Shown here piece after piece: positions 1 through 8,840 of a stretch of 64,000 nucleotides of DNA. A program made the position numbers and the translations under genes. Origin of the DNA: Centrapalus pauciflorus. Lineage: Eukaryota; Streptophyta; Magnoliopsida; Asterales; Asteraceae. The notes beneath the pieces are model-generated. The model saw only the letters and a list, made by a program, of their open reading frames with translations. It was not told the origin of the DNA and ran no database searches. Each line of letters starts with the position of its first letter. The first letter of the stretch is position 1. The DNA is taken from positions 31,504-95,503 of the forward strand of contig JAANYP010001153.1 in assembly GCA_020465985.1 (NCBI GenBank). Reading direction: 5' to 3'.

Positions 1-426
1 ACAAGCAAGATAACGGAGAAAAGTTCATATTAGTTCATCATTTTAGTCGAAATCATAGTTTTTAATCCTAAAAACTTTGGTTCAAACTGAAAAGTTGAAA
101 AAAAAATCGAACTTTTGGCCGTTTTTCGAACTTGCGGCGCTCGAACATAGGGGATATTAGGGTTTGTTTGAATTTGACAGAAATTTTGAACTTGTCAGAA
201 AATACGCTCCTCACAAACTTGATTTAGGGTTTCATTCGAATTTGACAGACTTCGAACTTGTCAGAAACCTCGAACTTGTCAGAATTTCGAATTTACTAAA
301 TTTCGAATTTAATTTCAAACGAATTTATTTTTAAACTAATTCGAACTTACTTAAGTTCGAAAGGGTTTATTTTAAATTAACTTTAAATTAAATTACCTAA
401 GTTCGAATACAAAAATTTTGGAAAGG
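1..426 (+). repeat. Element B 5' leader with TTCGAA-type motif array
   Basis: Untranslated leader before gag. It is dense in short copies of GTTCGAA/TTCGAAC/TTGTCAGAA, a partly palindromic motif. Bases 1-170 match the reverse complement of about 8000-8170, the leader of B', which shows common descent. No ORF. The motif also fills the LTR of this family. Confidence 0.8.
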
Positions 427-1494
427 ATGACCAGTTTGCAAAAGTTTATCGAAATGGACCACGAGGTTGGCAAGACAAATTCTCCGCCAAAATTGATGAG
501 GTTGGAAGACTACTACTGGTGGAAGGATAAGTTTGCTGACTTTGCGCGTTTCAACGACATGCGAATGTGGATCTGTATCGATGAGGGATACATTCCACCA
601 ACTCAGGAGTTTGAGGGCCGTCAAAGAATCTTGACATATCAAAAGATGAAGGATGATGACAAGAAACTGTATGAGGCCGAAAACAGAGCATTTTCGATCA
701 TTCGCATGGCACTACCTCAGGAGATTCTACACACCTTCAGGAATCATCAAACAGCTAAAGAGCTATGGGATGCACTCGAGAAACGGTGTGAGGGAAATCC
801 GAGGGTTCGAAAAGGAAGGACCGAGATGCTGAAACAGCAGTTCGCAATTTTCAAAGCATTGAAAAACGAAAAGCTGGATGAGACAATCACAAGGTTCTAC
901 CATTTATTAACAGAGCTGGATAATCACGATGTCGAGTATCGTGAAGTTGAGAAGATAGAGAAGCTTCTTGATGCTTTACCTGCGAAGTGGGAGATGTACA
1001 CAACGCTTATAAAGCATGATGAGGAAAAATTCGAAACTCTTACTCTCGAAGGAGTTATTGGTACGCTGAGGGCTTACAATTTTCAGTTACTTAAAAAAGA
1101 GAGGGAATATGATCAAGTCCAAGATCCAGAGATGTATTTTGGAAAGTCAAAACCTTCTGTCGCGAGTGAACTGAAAACAGCTACAGCTTTCTTCATGGGT
1201 GAAGCGTCTATTCCAGTGGACGTAGAAGAAAAAAGCAGTCGGGCTTTCTTAGGGTATTCTAAACTGGAAGAGAAACCGACTCACTCAGCATCTACTTCTC
1301 AACAGTACACAAAGATGCCTATGAGTGCACAATCAGCCGAAACTCATCTGAATCTTTTGGCTTTGTTTGTTGCAGCATATGGAAATTGTGTACAAGGAAA
1401 AATCAACGATCCTGCATTATGGGAAGAGGACTATGATCAGGTAGATCCCGATGATTGGAGGAAATGGATCTTCAATGGTAACTGGCCATGGTGA
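427..1494 (+). CDS. gag: Element B gag, N-terminal part (UBN2-type copia capsid)
   Basis: About 355 residues from ATG 427, chosen because the same start and following residues recur in B' (MDHEVGK with SPPKLM downstream). The N-terminal region has the YYWWKDKF core typical of the copia gag N-terminus. The middle (LWDALEKRCEG through LLDALPAKWEMY) is the UBN2/retrotran_gag capsid fold that assembles virus-like particles. The frame ends at a TGA at 1492-1494, before the nucleocapsid part, so gag is interrupted. The zinc knuckle and coiled coil follow in other frames. Family assignment is firm; functionality is unlikely. Confidence 0.85.
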   Translation: MTSLQKFIEMDHEVGKTNSPPKLMRLEDYYWWKDKFADFARFNDMRMWICIDEGYIPPTQEFEGRQRILTYQKMKDDDKKLYEAENRAFSIIRMALPQEILHTFRNHQTAKELWDALEKRCEGNPRVRKGRTEMLKQQFAIFKALKNEKLDETITRFYHLLTELDNHDVEYREVEKIEKLLDALPAKWEMYTTLIKHDEEKFETLTLEGVIGTLRAYNFQLLKKEREYDQVQDPEMYFGKSKPSVASELKTATAFFMGEASIPVDVEEKSSRAFLGYSKLEEKPTHSASTSQQYTKMPMSAQSAETHLNLLALFVAAYGNCVQGKINDPALWEEDYDQVDPDDWRKWIFNGNWPW

Positions 1495-2753
1495 CTCAGC
1501 GGGTCAAAAGGTTCATAAAACGAACAGGCAGCAATCTGAATGTTAGCAACAATAAAATTGGGTTCGACAAATCCAAAGTTAAGTGTTATAATCGCCAAGG
1601 ATTAGGACACTTTGCTCGAGAGTGTCAACGACCCAAAGTTGAAAACTATCAGAATCAATCTCAGGGAAGATAACAGTCTGGTAGTTCAGGCAATCAAACA
1701 AACATTGATGGTCTGTTAACCAATGTGACATCTGACAGACAGCTTGATGGGACGTATGATTGGAGTTCACATCCTGAGTCTAATTCTAGAGCCTTCATGG
1801 CTGAAGTGACTGAGACTGGGGATGACGGAGCAGAGGAAGTAACAGAGGACAATCAACAGAGTGATACAAGTCCTGTGTTAGTGGAGAAGTCAGACAATCA
1901 GACTATTCTGGAGTTTGCCGCACAAATGGCGAACGTGGAATCAGATCACAAAAAGGTAATTCTGAACTTTTCTACATATTGTGATTTTTGTGTTTTATGT
2001 GCTACTTCAAATGATAGATTGAATTTAGTTCTAGAAACACATAACAATTTAACTGCTCAAATAGAATCCTTAAAATCAGATAATACTAGTCTCCTCGATA
2101 TTAAAGAAGATCTTAGGAATAAGCTAAAGGCAGATGCTCAAGATGTTATAGTTCTAAAAGACAAATTAAGTGAACAATGTGTCAGGATAGAACTTATGTA
2201 TGAGCATGTTGAGGCTTTAACCAAAGAACTTGCCATTAAAGAGGTCGAGCTAGCTGAATCAAAAGTTAAAGTTGCAGAAGTAAATAGTAAGTTAGAAAAG
2301 TTTAGGAACTCTTCATTAAATCTAGGGAAAATCTTAGATGCACAGCGTCAATCTAAGAAACCAGTAGGTTTAGGTTATCAAGAGAGTCCTCCACCTTTCA
2401 ACGATAACTATGTGCCTCAGCCTCAGGATAAAACTGATAAACCAGTTGAGTCAGAGGTAGCAGCTGAAACTGTATTTGCATGTGATAAGGATAAATCAAC
2501 TAAGGTAACTAAAAATAACGCTACGATTAAGAAAGTCAATTTTGTGCAGTCTTCTAGTGACAAAATTCTAGGAGAAGCTAAACCTGAAGTTAATAATCAG
2601 AAAGAGGAAGTAGTCACGGTAGTTGAGAAGAAAGAGACTGACACTAGTGAGACACCAAAGTAAAAGGGCACTCATAAGAAGTCGATTGATAAGATGTCTT
2701 GTTTTAGATGTCATGAAAGGGGACATGTTGCGTCTAGCTGTCCTATAAGAAGG
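1488..2753 (+). pseudogene. gag: Element B gag C-terminal part: zinc knuckles and coiled coil, broken
   Basis: Open stretches at 1488-1673 and 1725-2663, running on to 2753, continue gag across frame changes and stops. The first zinc knuckle reads CYNRQGLGHFAREC: the second Cys of CX2CX4HX4C is Arg, so metal binding should be lost. A long heptad-rich segment follows (about 1920-2330), as in Sirevirus gags. A second knuckle, CFRCHERGHVASSC, at about 2700-2741 is intact but lies after a TAA at 2661-2663. Two knuckles of different condition in one gag is unusual. Confidence 0.75.
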
Positions 2754-2845
2754 TAGAATCTACACCTATTGTTGGAAAGATTGAACAACATAAACCCTCA
2801 CCAAGTGTACCTAGCACAAGTGTTTCTCAAAACACTGAGAAAATT

Positions 2846-3277
2846 GTGAATGCCACACCGAAGACTGCTGTTAGACAAGTACCGGTGTTGGTTAGACCAA
2901 ATGAAGTGGTTAGGACTAATTCACCGAATAGAGTCCCTAATCAATCTAGGTCAGGACCTCAACAAGTTTATAGGAGTACAACACCTAGAAGAGCTTACAC
3001 TCCGGTTAGGTCTCACACTCCTCAAAGACATCAGACACTAGGAAGAGCCCAGGGATATCAATCTGAAATGCCATATAATAGAAACTATTCAAGGGCTCAA
3101 CAGCAAATGTCGACCCGAAGGCCAAGAGTGAATTTAAATCACTCAGCTCCACAACAGGTTCTCAATCAAACACCCAAGTCACCTGAAAGGAGAGATGGGT
3201 ATTTGAAGGAGTTCACGTATGTAGATGAGAATGGTATTACCAAGTTAGTCATGGCTTGGGTTCCCTGTGATAACTAA
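2846..3277 (+). CDS. Element B gag-pol linker, Arg/Pro/Ser-rich
   Basis: An open frame of about 143 residues, rich in Arg, Pro, Thr, Ser and Gln, between the second zinc knuckle and the protease. It carries repeated T-P-x-R/K type motifs (RSTTPRRAYTPVRSHTPQR) and no recognised domain. Such basic low-complexity tails before the protease are common in large copia gags and may bind RNA. It ends in a TAA at 3275-3277. The protease continues in the same frame right after that stop, past a pyrimidine-rich tract ending in CAG at about 3298. Confidence 0.6.
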   Translation: MNATPKTAVRQVPVLVRPNEVVRTNSPNRVPNQSRSGPQQVYRSTTPRRAYTPVRSHTPQRHQTLGRAQGYQSEMPYNRNYSRAQQQMSTRRPRVNLNHSAPQQVLNQTPKSPERRDGYLKEFTYVDENGITKLVMAWVPCDN

Positions 3278-3964
3278 CTTGTTTTCTTTCATGTGCAGGA
3301 GATAACTACATGTCTAAACAACAAGTGGTTCGTCGACAGTGGTTGCTCTAGGCACATGACTGGGGAAAGAAGTCTGCTCACAGACTTCAAGGGAGGGAAC
3401 AAGGGATTTGTATCATTCGATGGAAACAAAGGAGGGAATATCACTGGTACTGGAGTGGTCACTAATGGGACTATCAAACTTGATCAAGTTTACCATGTTG
3501 ATAAACTTGATCACAATCTCATTAGTGTATCTCAAATCTGTGATAAGAATAACTCAGTGATTTTCACCGATACTGAGGCGTTAGTGCTAAAACCGGGATT
3601 TAAAGTACCTGAAGAGTGGATACTGATGAGAGCCCCAAGGAAGAATGATTTGTACATGCTAGACATGAATAAATCGGATTCATCGATTGGACCAATATGT
3701 CTTCTATCCAAAGCTTCAGAGTCCGAATCCATTTTATGGCACAGACGCATGGCACACTTACACCTAAGGAAAATGAACTACATCACTAAACATGGTCTAG
3801 TGCAAGGTGTCCCGATGAAGAGTTTTCAGTTCGACGACAAGTGTGTACCATGCAAGAAAGGCAAACAACACAAGAAGTCACACAAGTCAAAGACTCAGAA
3901 CTCTATAGCTTCCACTTTCGATTTGTTGCATATGGACCTATTCGGACTCATCAACAAAGTATAG
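3278..3964 (+). pseudogene. pol: Element B pol: aspartic protease and GAG-pre-integrase zinc domain
   Basis: Shows the copia aspartic protease active site in WFVDSGCSRHMTG (D-S-G), then the HNLISVSQICD region. Next comes the GAG-pre-integrase domain (WHRRMAHLHLRKMNYITKHG, then CVPCKKGKQHKKSH), which is the HHCC zinc-binding part of integrase. The frame breaks at about 3950-3964; the integrase core continues in the frame open from 3841. It lies directly behind gag in the same frame after one TAA. The protease residues look intact, but the polyprotein is not continuous. Confidence 0.82.
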
Positions 3965-4899
3965 GTGGTAGTTGGTACTGTTTAGTTATCACTGATGATT
4001 ACTCACGTTTTTCATGGGTTTTCTTTTTAGGTACGAAGAACGAAACAGCAGGAAAATTGATTGGGTTCTTAGACCAAGTCGAAAACTCATATGGGACGAG
4101 GGTAAGGAGTGATAATGGAACAGAGTTTAAAAACACAGTAATTGGTGTATATTGCCTATCCAAAGGAATAGTGCATCAATTTAGTGCACCTTATGAGCCA
4201 CAACAAAATGGGGTGGCAGAACGGAAGAACTGGATTTTGATTGAGGCAGCAAGGACCATGCTCTCGGATTCAAAGCTTCCTACCATGTTTTGGGGGGGGG
4301 CAGTGAATACCGCATGTCATGTTTTAAACCGGGTCCTTACTGTCAAATCACTGAACAAAACCTGTTATGAAGTTCTAAATAAAAGACCACCCAATTTAAC
4401 TGGCTTCGAACCGTTTGGGGTACCGTGTACATTAATTAAAACAAAACATCAACCTAAGTTTGGTGAAAAGGCTGACGAAGGTTATTTCCTAGGTTATGTG
4501 CCTAACTCATCAAACAAAAGGGTTTTTAACAAAACAAACGGTACGGTAGAAATTGTGTATAACATTGATGTAACAAGTTATACACATGAACCCCAAACTG
4601 GTCCGGAATGGATATTTGATTATGACTCATTGTTTGAATCATTTAACATTCCTTTGGATGGAAATGCAGGTACAATTGAAAATGAATTATGGTCATTAAA
4701 TCTGAATGACGACGCTCAAAGTTTTCCAAAGACGAGCATTCCATCAACTTCTGAGCCTACAACGACAGAAGATGGATCTCCAGCAGAGAATGATTCTGAA
4801 ATACCTTCAAACGAAAATCAGGCTAGTACTTCTACTTCCGAAGACAGTGATCATGAGGAAAAAAATGTATCGTCTGAGGTCGTTCCCCCGTTAGGTTAA
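3841..4899 (+). pseudogene. pol: Element B pol: integrase core and C-terminal region
   Basis: Integrase inserts the cDNA into the host chromosome. The DDE residues are visible: D in TDDYSRFSWVFFLG, D in RSDNGTEFKN and E in PQQNGVAERKN. The region following (ARTMLSDSKLP, KADEGYFLGY) is the conserved copia integrase tail, then a Ser/Thr/Glu-rich linker. A TAA at 4897-4899 interrupts the frame, which reopens in the same phase and runs into RT. The real domain begins at about 3955, after the frameshift. A run of nine Gs at about 4290-4300 gives GG in place of the usual AE in WAEAV. Confidence 0.82.
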
Positions 4900-5004
4900 A
4901 TAGGATCAAACTTAGGAGATAATCTTAAGGTCGATGAGATTGAAACATCGAGGATAAATAAGGATCATCCGGTTGAGAGCATCATAGGAAATCCGCATTC
5001 TGGT

Positions 5005-5949
5005 GTGAGAACTAGGAGTAGTTTGAATAACAACACAGTGTTGTTGTCGATGATTAATGACTCCGAGGCTTTTCAAACTTGTCTTTATTCATGTTTCATC
5101 TCGCAAGTAGAGCCGAAGAATGTGCAAATGGCACTGAAAGACAACTCTTGGGTTGAAGCGATGCAAGAAGAACTGTCACAATTCAGAAAGCTTGAAGTAT
5201 GGGAGTTAGTGCCGCTACCTCGAGGAGAAGTTGCAATAGGAACCAAATGGATTTTTAAGTGCAAGAGAGATGATCGGGATATTGTTACTCGTAACAAGGC
5301 AAGACTTGTAGTAAAGGGATTCAACCATGAAGAGGGAATCGATTACAACGAGGTGTTTGCACCAGTAGCAAGGCTCAAGGCAATTCGTCTGTTTCTGGCC
5401 TTTGCGTCCTTCAAAGGATTTAAAGTCTATCAACTGGATGTAAAGAGTGCATTCCTGTACGGCAAGGTGAAGGAACTGGTGTACGTCGAACAACCGCCTG
5501 GGTTCACTGATCCGAAGTTTCCCGACAGAGTGTATCGACTCGATAAGGCTCTGTATGGATTGCATCAGGCACCAAGGGCATGGTATGAGACGCTATCAAC
5601 TCATCTTTTAGACAACGGGTTTGAAATAGGGAGATTTGATAGTACATTATTCGTGAAGAGGAAGGGAGAAGATTTTATCTTGGTAAAAGTGTACGTTGAT
5701 GACATCATTTCCGGGTCATCCAACGAACAGATGTGCAAAGATTTTGAGAATGTGATGAAGTCAAAGTTTGAGATGAGTGCTATGGGAGAGTTAAACTTCT
5801 TTCTGGGTTTGCAAGTTGAACAGAGAAATGAGGGCATGTTTATACATCAGACGAAGTATGTCTATGATATTCTGGAGCGCTTCGGGATGGAAGGAACAAA
5901 GCTGACTGCTCATTTTAGTACTCCGATTCAAGTGAATCACAATCTCGGA
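5005..5949 (+). pseudogene. pol: Element B pol: reverse transcriptase, 3'-truncated
   Basis: RVT_2-type (copia) reverse transcriptase. It shows WVEAMQEELSQF, the fingers/palm motif NKARLVVKGF, the QLDVKSAF palm motif, ALYGLHQAPRAWYETL, and the catalytic YVDDI at about 5692-5706. The similarity continues through GELNFFLGLQVEQ to an altered STPI motif at about 5917-5930. After this point the normal sequence (thumb and whole RNase H) is absent. The frame runs without a stop into unrelated sequence (5950-6351). The catalytic motifs survive, but without RNase H the element cannot complete cDNA synthesis alone. Confidence 0.88.
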
Positions 5950-6843
5950 CAGTATATACATAATGATCAGAATGTGATAGATGAAGTAGTTATCCCGAAG
6001 CAGCCTATCACCGAACAGTATATACGTAATGATCAGAATGTGATAGATCTGGATGAGCTGAACTTAGCATATATGGATGAATCAGAATCTGAAATAGCTG
6101 AAAAAGAACAAACAAGAGAAGAAATGATAAAGCTATGGTTCAGGTTGGAGGAGAAGAAGACAGATCTGGCAGTAAAGAAGAGAATGAGACTGCCAAGTCC
6201 AGGAAATCTCTCAGGAGGGATCTTAAGATGGTTCTTTGATAGAGAACTGCAGTTATTCGTGCTCAAGAGAAGAGATGGGCTTCGGTACTTAAGGAGAACT
6301 TTGAAGGTTTTCAACACTCTGCCCATATGTGAAGTAAAGGAACTGGTCTAGAAAGAGCTTATCAACATGGGAGACGACCCCTACGCTGAAGTTATAGCTA
6401 AAATCGTCAGAAAGGATGGGAGGTCTAGAAAGTTTCAAAGAATAAAGCCGAGATCAGGCAAAAGAGTTGAAGATCAGTCAAGAATAGATCCCCACACTGG
6501 CAAGCCTTGGGCTAGAATGGTTTACAAGCCAGTCAGATGTCTGAAGAAAGTTCTGATGAAGTAAATGCCACAGGATGTACTGAGCAACATGAAGTGGTGG
6601 TACGTGGACAATGAGACTGGTGAAGCAGTGATGGAGGATCAAGATGAAAAGATTATTTTGAAAGTATACGATCCACTGCATCTAATCAACTTATCCAAGG
6701 ACGACCTGAGAAAGCTTCATGATCAGCCGATTTTCTTTCACGAAGGCTGGAGATCAGAAGGCAGGAAGTTCCAGAAGGTGGTAAGGGTGTGCATAGAGCA
6801 GGGATTATATGTTGGTAGTAGTTTATATAGTTCTAGTAATTAG
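5950..6843 (+). pseudogene. Element B extra-ORF 3' remnant, fused in frame to RT
   Basis: Starts with two copies of a 66-bp unit (5949 and 6015) coding QYI[HR]NDQNVID. It continues as charged, helical-looking sequence to a TAG at about 6350. Two further frames follow, 6367-6564 and 6565-6843; the latter includes KWWYVDNETGEA and LSKDDLRKLHD. Position and character fit the 3' end of the extra (env-like) ORF seen whole in element A, just before the polypurine tract. The RT-to-extra-ORF fusion is explained by a deletion that removed RNase H and most of the extra ORF. Direct homology to A is weak by eye. Confidence 0.5.
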
Positions 6844-6870
6844 ACAAAATATATATAGTTAGAAGCTATC

Positions 6871-6884
6871 GTCAAGGGGGAATC
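6871..6884 (+). other. Polypurine tract of element B
   Basis: The purine run AAGGGGGAA lies just before the TGTTAG start of the LTR, the normal place for plus-strand cDNA priming. Confidence 0.8.
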
Positions 6885-7497
6885 TGTTAGTGCATCCTGT
6901 GTGACGATAGCAGTCTAAGTATAGGCGATATTTTGTAATAGTCAATTTGTTCGTAATCACATATTAATACATGAATGATATATGTTTGTTATATGTTTGA
7001 TATATGTTTGATATTGATATTGATTGTATATATGTTTGAACTTGGTTGTAATTGATGTTATACAATAAGTTCAAAGATAAGTTCAAACATAAATTCAAAG
7101 GTAAGTTCAAACATAACTTCTAGAACAAGTTCAAAGACAAGTTCTAGAATAAGTTCAAAGTCACTGGTTCGAACTTATGGAGGAAAAGTTCGTGGGCCTT
7201 GGGCTTTGTCGAACTTGTCCTGAGCAAGTTCGAATATAAGGGTTATAATTAAGAGTTAATCCGTTTTAATTAATAACTTTTGCAGAGAATTAAGGCGTCA
7301 GAGGCGATTACGAACTTGCAGATGTTTTTGTGTGTTCTTGGAGAGAATCATGTGTCGGGACGTTCTAGTTTGCGTATATCATCGTGTGTGTCTCCGTGTT
7401 TGGTGTGCGTGATCATTCCGTCAAACCGCTAACGAGGATTCCACACTCGTTAGACGGCGTCGCGTCAAGATAGAATCCGTAGGTAGGTGACCTTACA
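6885..7497 (+). mobile_element. 3' LTR of element B
   Basis: Starts TGTTAGTGCATCC and ends in TTACA, about 613 bp. The first 35 bases and the last 15 match the reverse complement of 8271-8840 (the LTR of B'), which fixes both ends. The middle is full of AAGTTCAAA/AAGTTCGAA motifs. The flanking 5 bp to the right are TCATC, the predicted TSD. Confidence 0.85.
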
Positions 7498-7570
7498 TCA
7501 TCAGCTTGGGTGGTGAGTTGGATTTTCCTACTTCATGGTCCATTTCCAAGAACTTATGCAAATTTGACAT
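7498..7570 (-). pseudogene. gag: Element B' gag N-terminal fragment
   Basis: ATG at 7570 on the minus strand opens a frame encoding FLEMDHEVGK and SPPKLM, matching the start of gag in B. It ends abruptly at 7498 where B begins. Confidence 0.85.
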
Positions 7571-8253
7571 TGTCGTAAAACTTTTGTGTTCACGAACTTA
7601 AATTATTTAATTTTTTAAAATAAGTTTGAAATAAATCTTACGGACTTAAATAAGTTCGTATCACTTTTAAGTTCAAAATTGTTTTCCGAATTAGTTTCGT
7701 CTTAATTTAAGTTTGTGATTGCTTAAGTTCGAGAGACTTCAAATTCGAGAAACCCTAAATCGTCTGACAAGTTCGAATCAATGAAATTCGTCTGACAAGT
7801 TCGAGGTTCTGACAAGTTCGATCCTTGACAACTTCGTGAAACCCTAATCAGTTAAATTCGAATCCCTGACAAGTTCGAGACCCAAACAACTTCGAATCCT
7901 TGACAAGTTCGAGGAACAATCAAAGTCGAAGCCCTAACAAGTTCGAACCTTCTTATGTTCGTGGAGGAGCGTATTCTGACAAGTTCGTAGAACCATAAAA
8001 AACACCCCTTAAGTTCGAGCGCCGCAAGTTCGTGGAACGGCCAAAAATTCGATTTTTTTCAAGATTTCAGATTAAATTAATGTTTTTAAGATTAAAAAAT
8101 GATTTCGACTGAAAAGATGAACTAAGATGAATGTTTGCCAATAAACTTGCTCGTAGAACTCTGAAAACTTCGAAAATACGTGATTTATCCGATAAAACGC
8201 CAAGAAACCTTAGTATGTTCAACCAAACGTGACGAACACGAAGAACAATCACG
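7571..8253 (-). repeat. Element B' leader with TTCGAA motif array
   Basis: Untranslated leader of about 680 bp, crowded with GACAAGTTCGA-type repeats. It mirrors the leader of B at 1-426. No ORF of significance. Confidence 0.75.
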
Positions 8254-8270
8254 ATGGCTCTGATACCACT
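8254..8270 (-). other. Primer binding site of element B' (initiator Met tRNA)
   Basis: On the minus strand it reads TGGTATCAGAGCC, complementary to the 3' end of plant initiator tRNA-Met, and lies right beside the LTR. This sets the orientation of B'. Confidence 0.9.
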
Positions 8271-8840
8271 TGAAAGGTCACCTCGTCTACAGATCGGATC
8301 AAGATGCGACGTCGTCCAATGAGTGCGGAATCCTCGTTAGACGCTTAACGAATGATCACGCGCGAAACACGGAGCCGAACACAATGCTAGCCGATATAAC
8401 AAACGACCTCACACGATGTATTGCTCCGATAACTCTCTGAAAACCTTTCTAGCTCGTACGTGCACCAATACTTGCTCTGAAAATCGTTTTTCCCGAAAGT
8501 TATGAAAATAAACTGATTAAGTTCTTATCAAATCATCTAAGTTCGATTAGGCCCAAGCCCACGAACTTATAGGTTTGAGCCCAACAACCTACGAACTTAG
8601 GCTAGCTAAGTTCGTATGATGTGACCTAAGTTCGTGGCTTTAGCCTTAAGAACTTATCTTCACATTCAAGAACTTATCTTTGCATTCAAGAACTTATCTT
8701 TACAATCTAGAACTTAACATGCAAATGTAGACATCAAATACAATCAAACACACATGACTTGTATTAATAAAGCCTCATCTATTATATATGACTATCTATT
8801 ACATATCTAGACTGCTATCGTCACACAGGGTGTACTAACA
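8271..8840 (-). mobile_element. 5' LTR of element B'
   Basis: On the minus strand it begins TGTTAGTACACCC and ends GACCTTTCA, about 570 bp, next to the primer binding site. It carries the same AAGTTCG motif-rich core as the LTR of B, but has diverged clearly from it. Confidence 0.88.

Larger units (their letters stand above)
1..7497 (+). mobile_element. Element B: Sirevirus-like Ty1/copia retrotransposon, 5' LTR off-window, RNase H lost
   Basis: The order on the plus strand is leader, gag, protease, integrase, RT, remnant of an extra ORF, polypurine tract, 3' LTR, which is the Ty1/copia order (integrase before RT). Every coding segment is broken by stops or frameshifts, and RNase H is missing. 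The 5' LTR lies left of the window. By alignment of its leader with that of element B' (same family, opposite strand), the primer binding site should lie roughly 130 bp before base 1. The 3' LTR end at 7497 directly joins a gag fragment of B', so B was probably inserted into B'. The Sirevirus assignment rests on the large coiled-coil gag and the extra ORF after RT. Confidence 0.88.
7498..8840 (-). mobile_element. Element B': 5' end of a related copia element, truncated
   Basis: Reading on the minus strand it contains a 5' LTR (8840-8271), primer binding site, leader and the first 24 codons of gag, then stops exactly at the 3' LTR end of B. It belongs to the same family as B: LTR ends, leader and gag start all align. 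The rest should lie beyond the left edge of the window if B inserted into B'. The flanking 5 bp at the right end are CAAGT. Confidence 0.85.
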
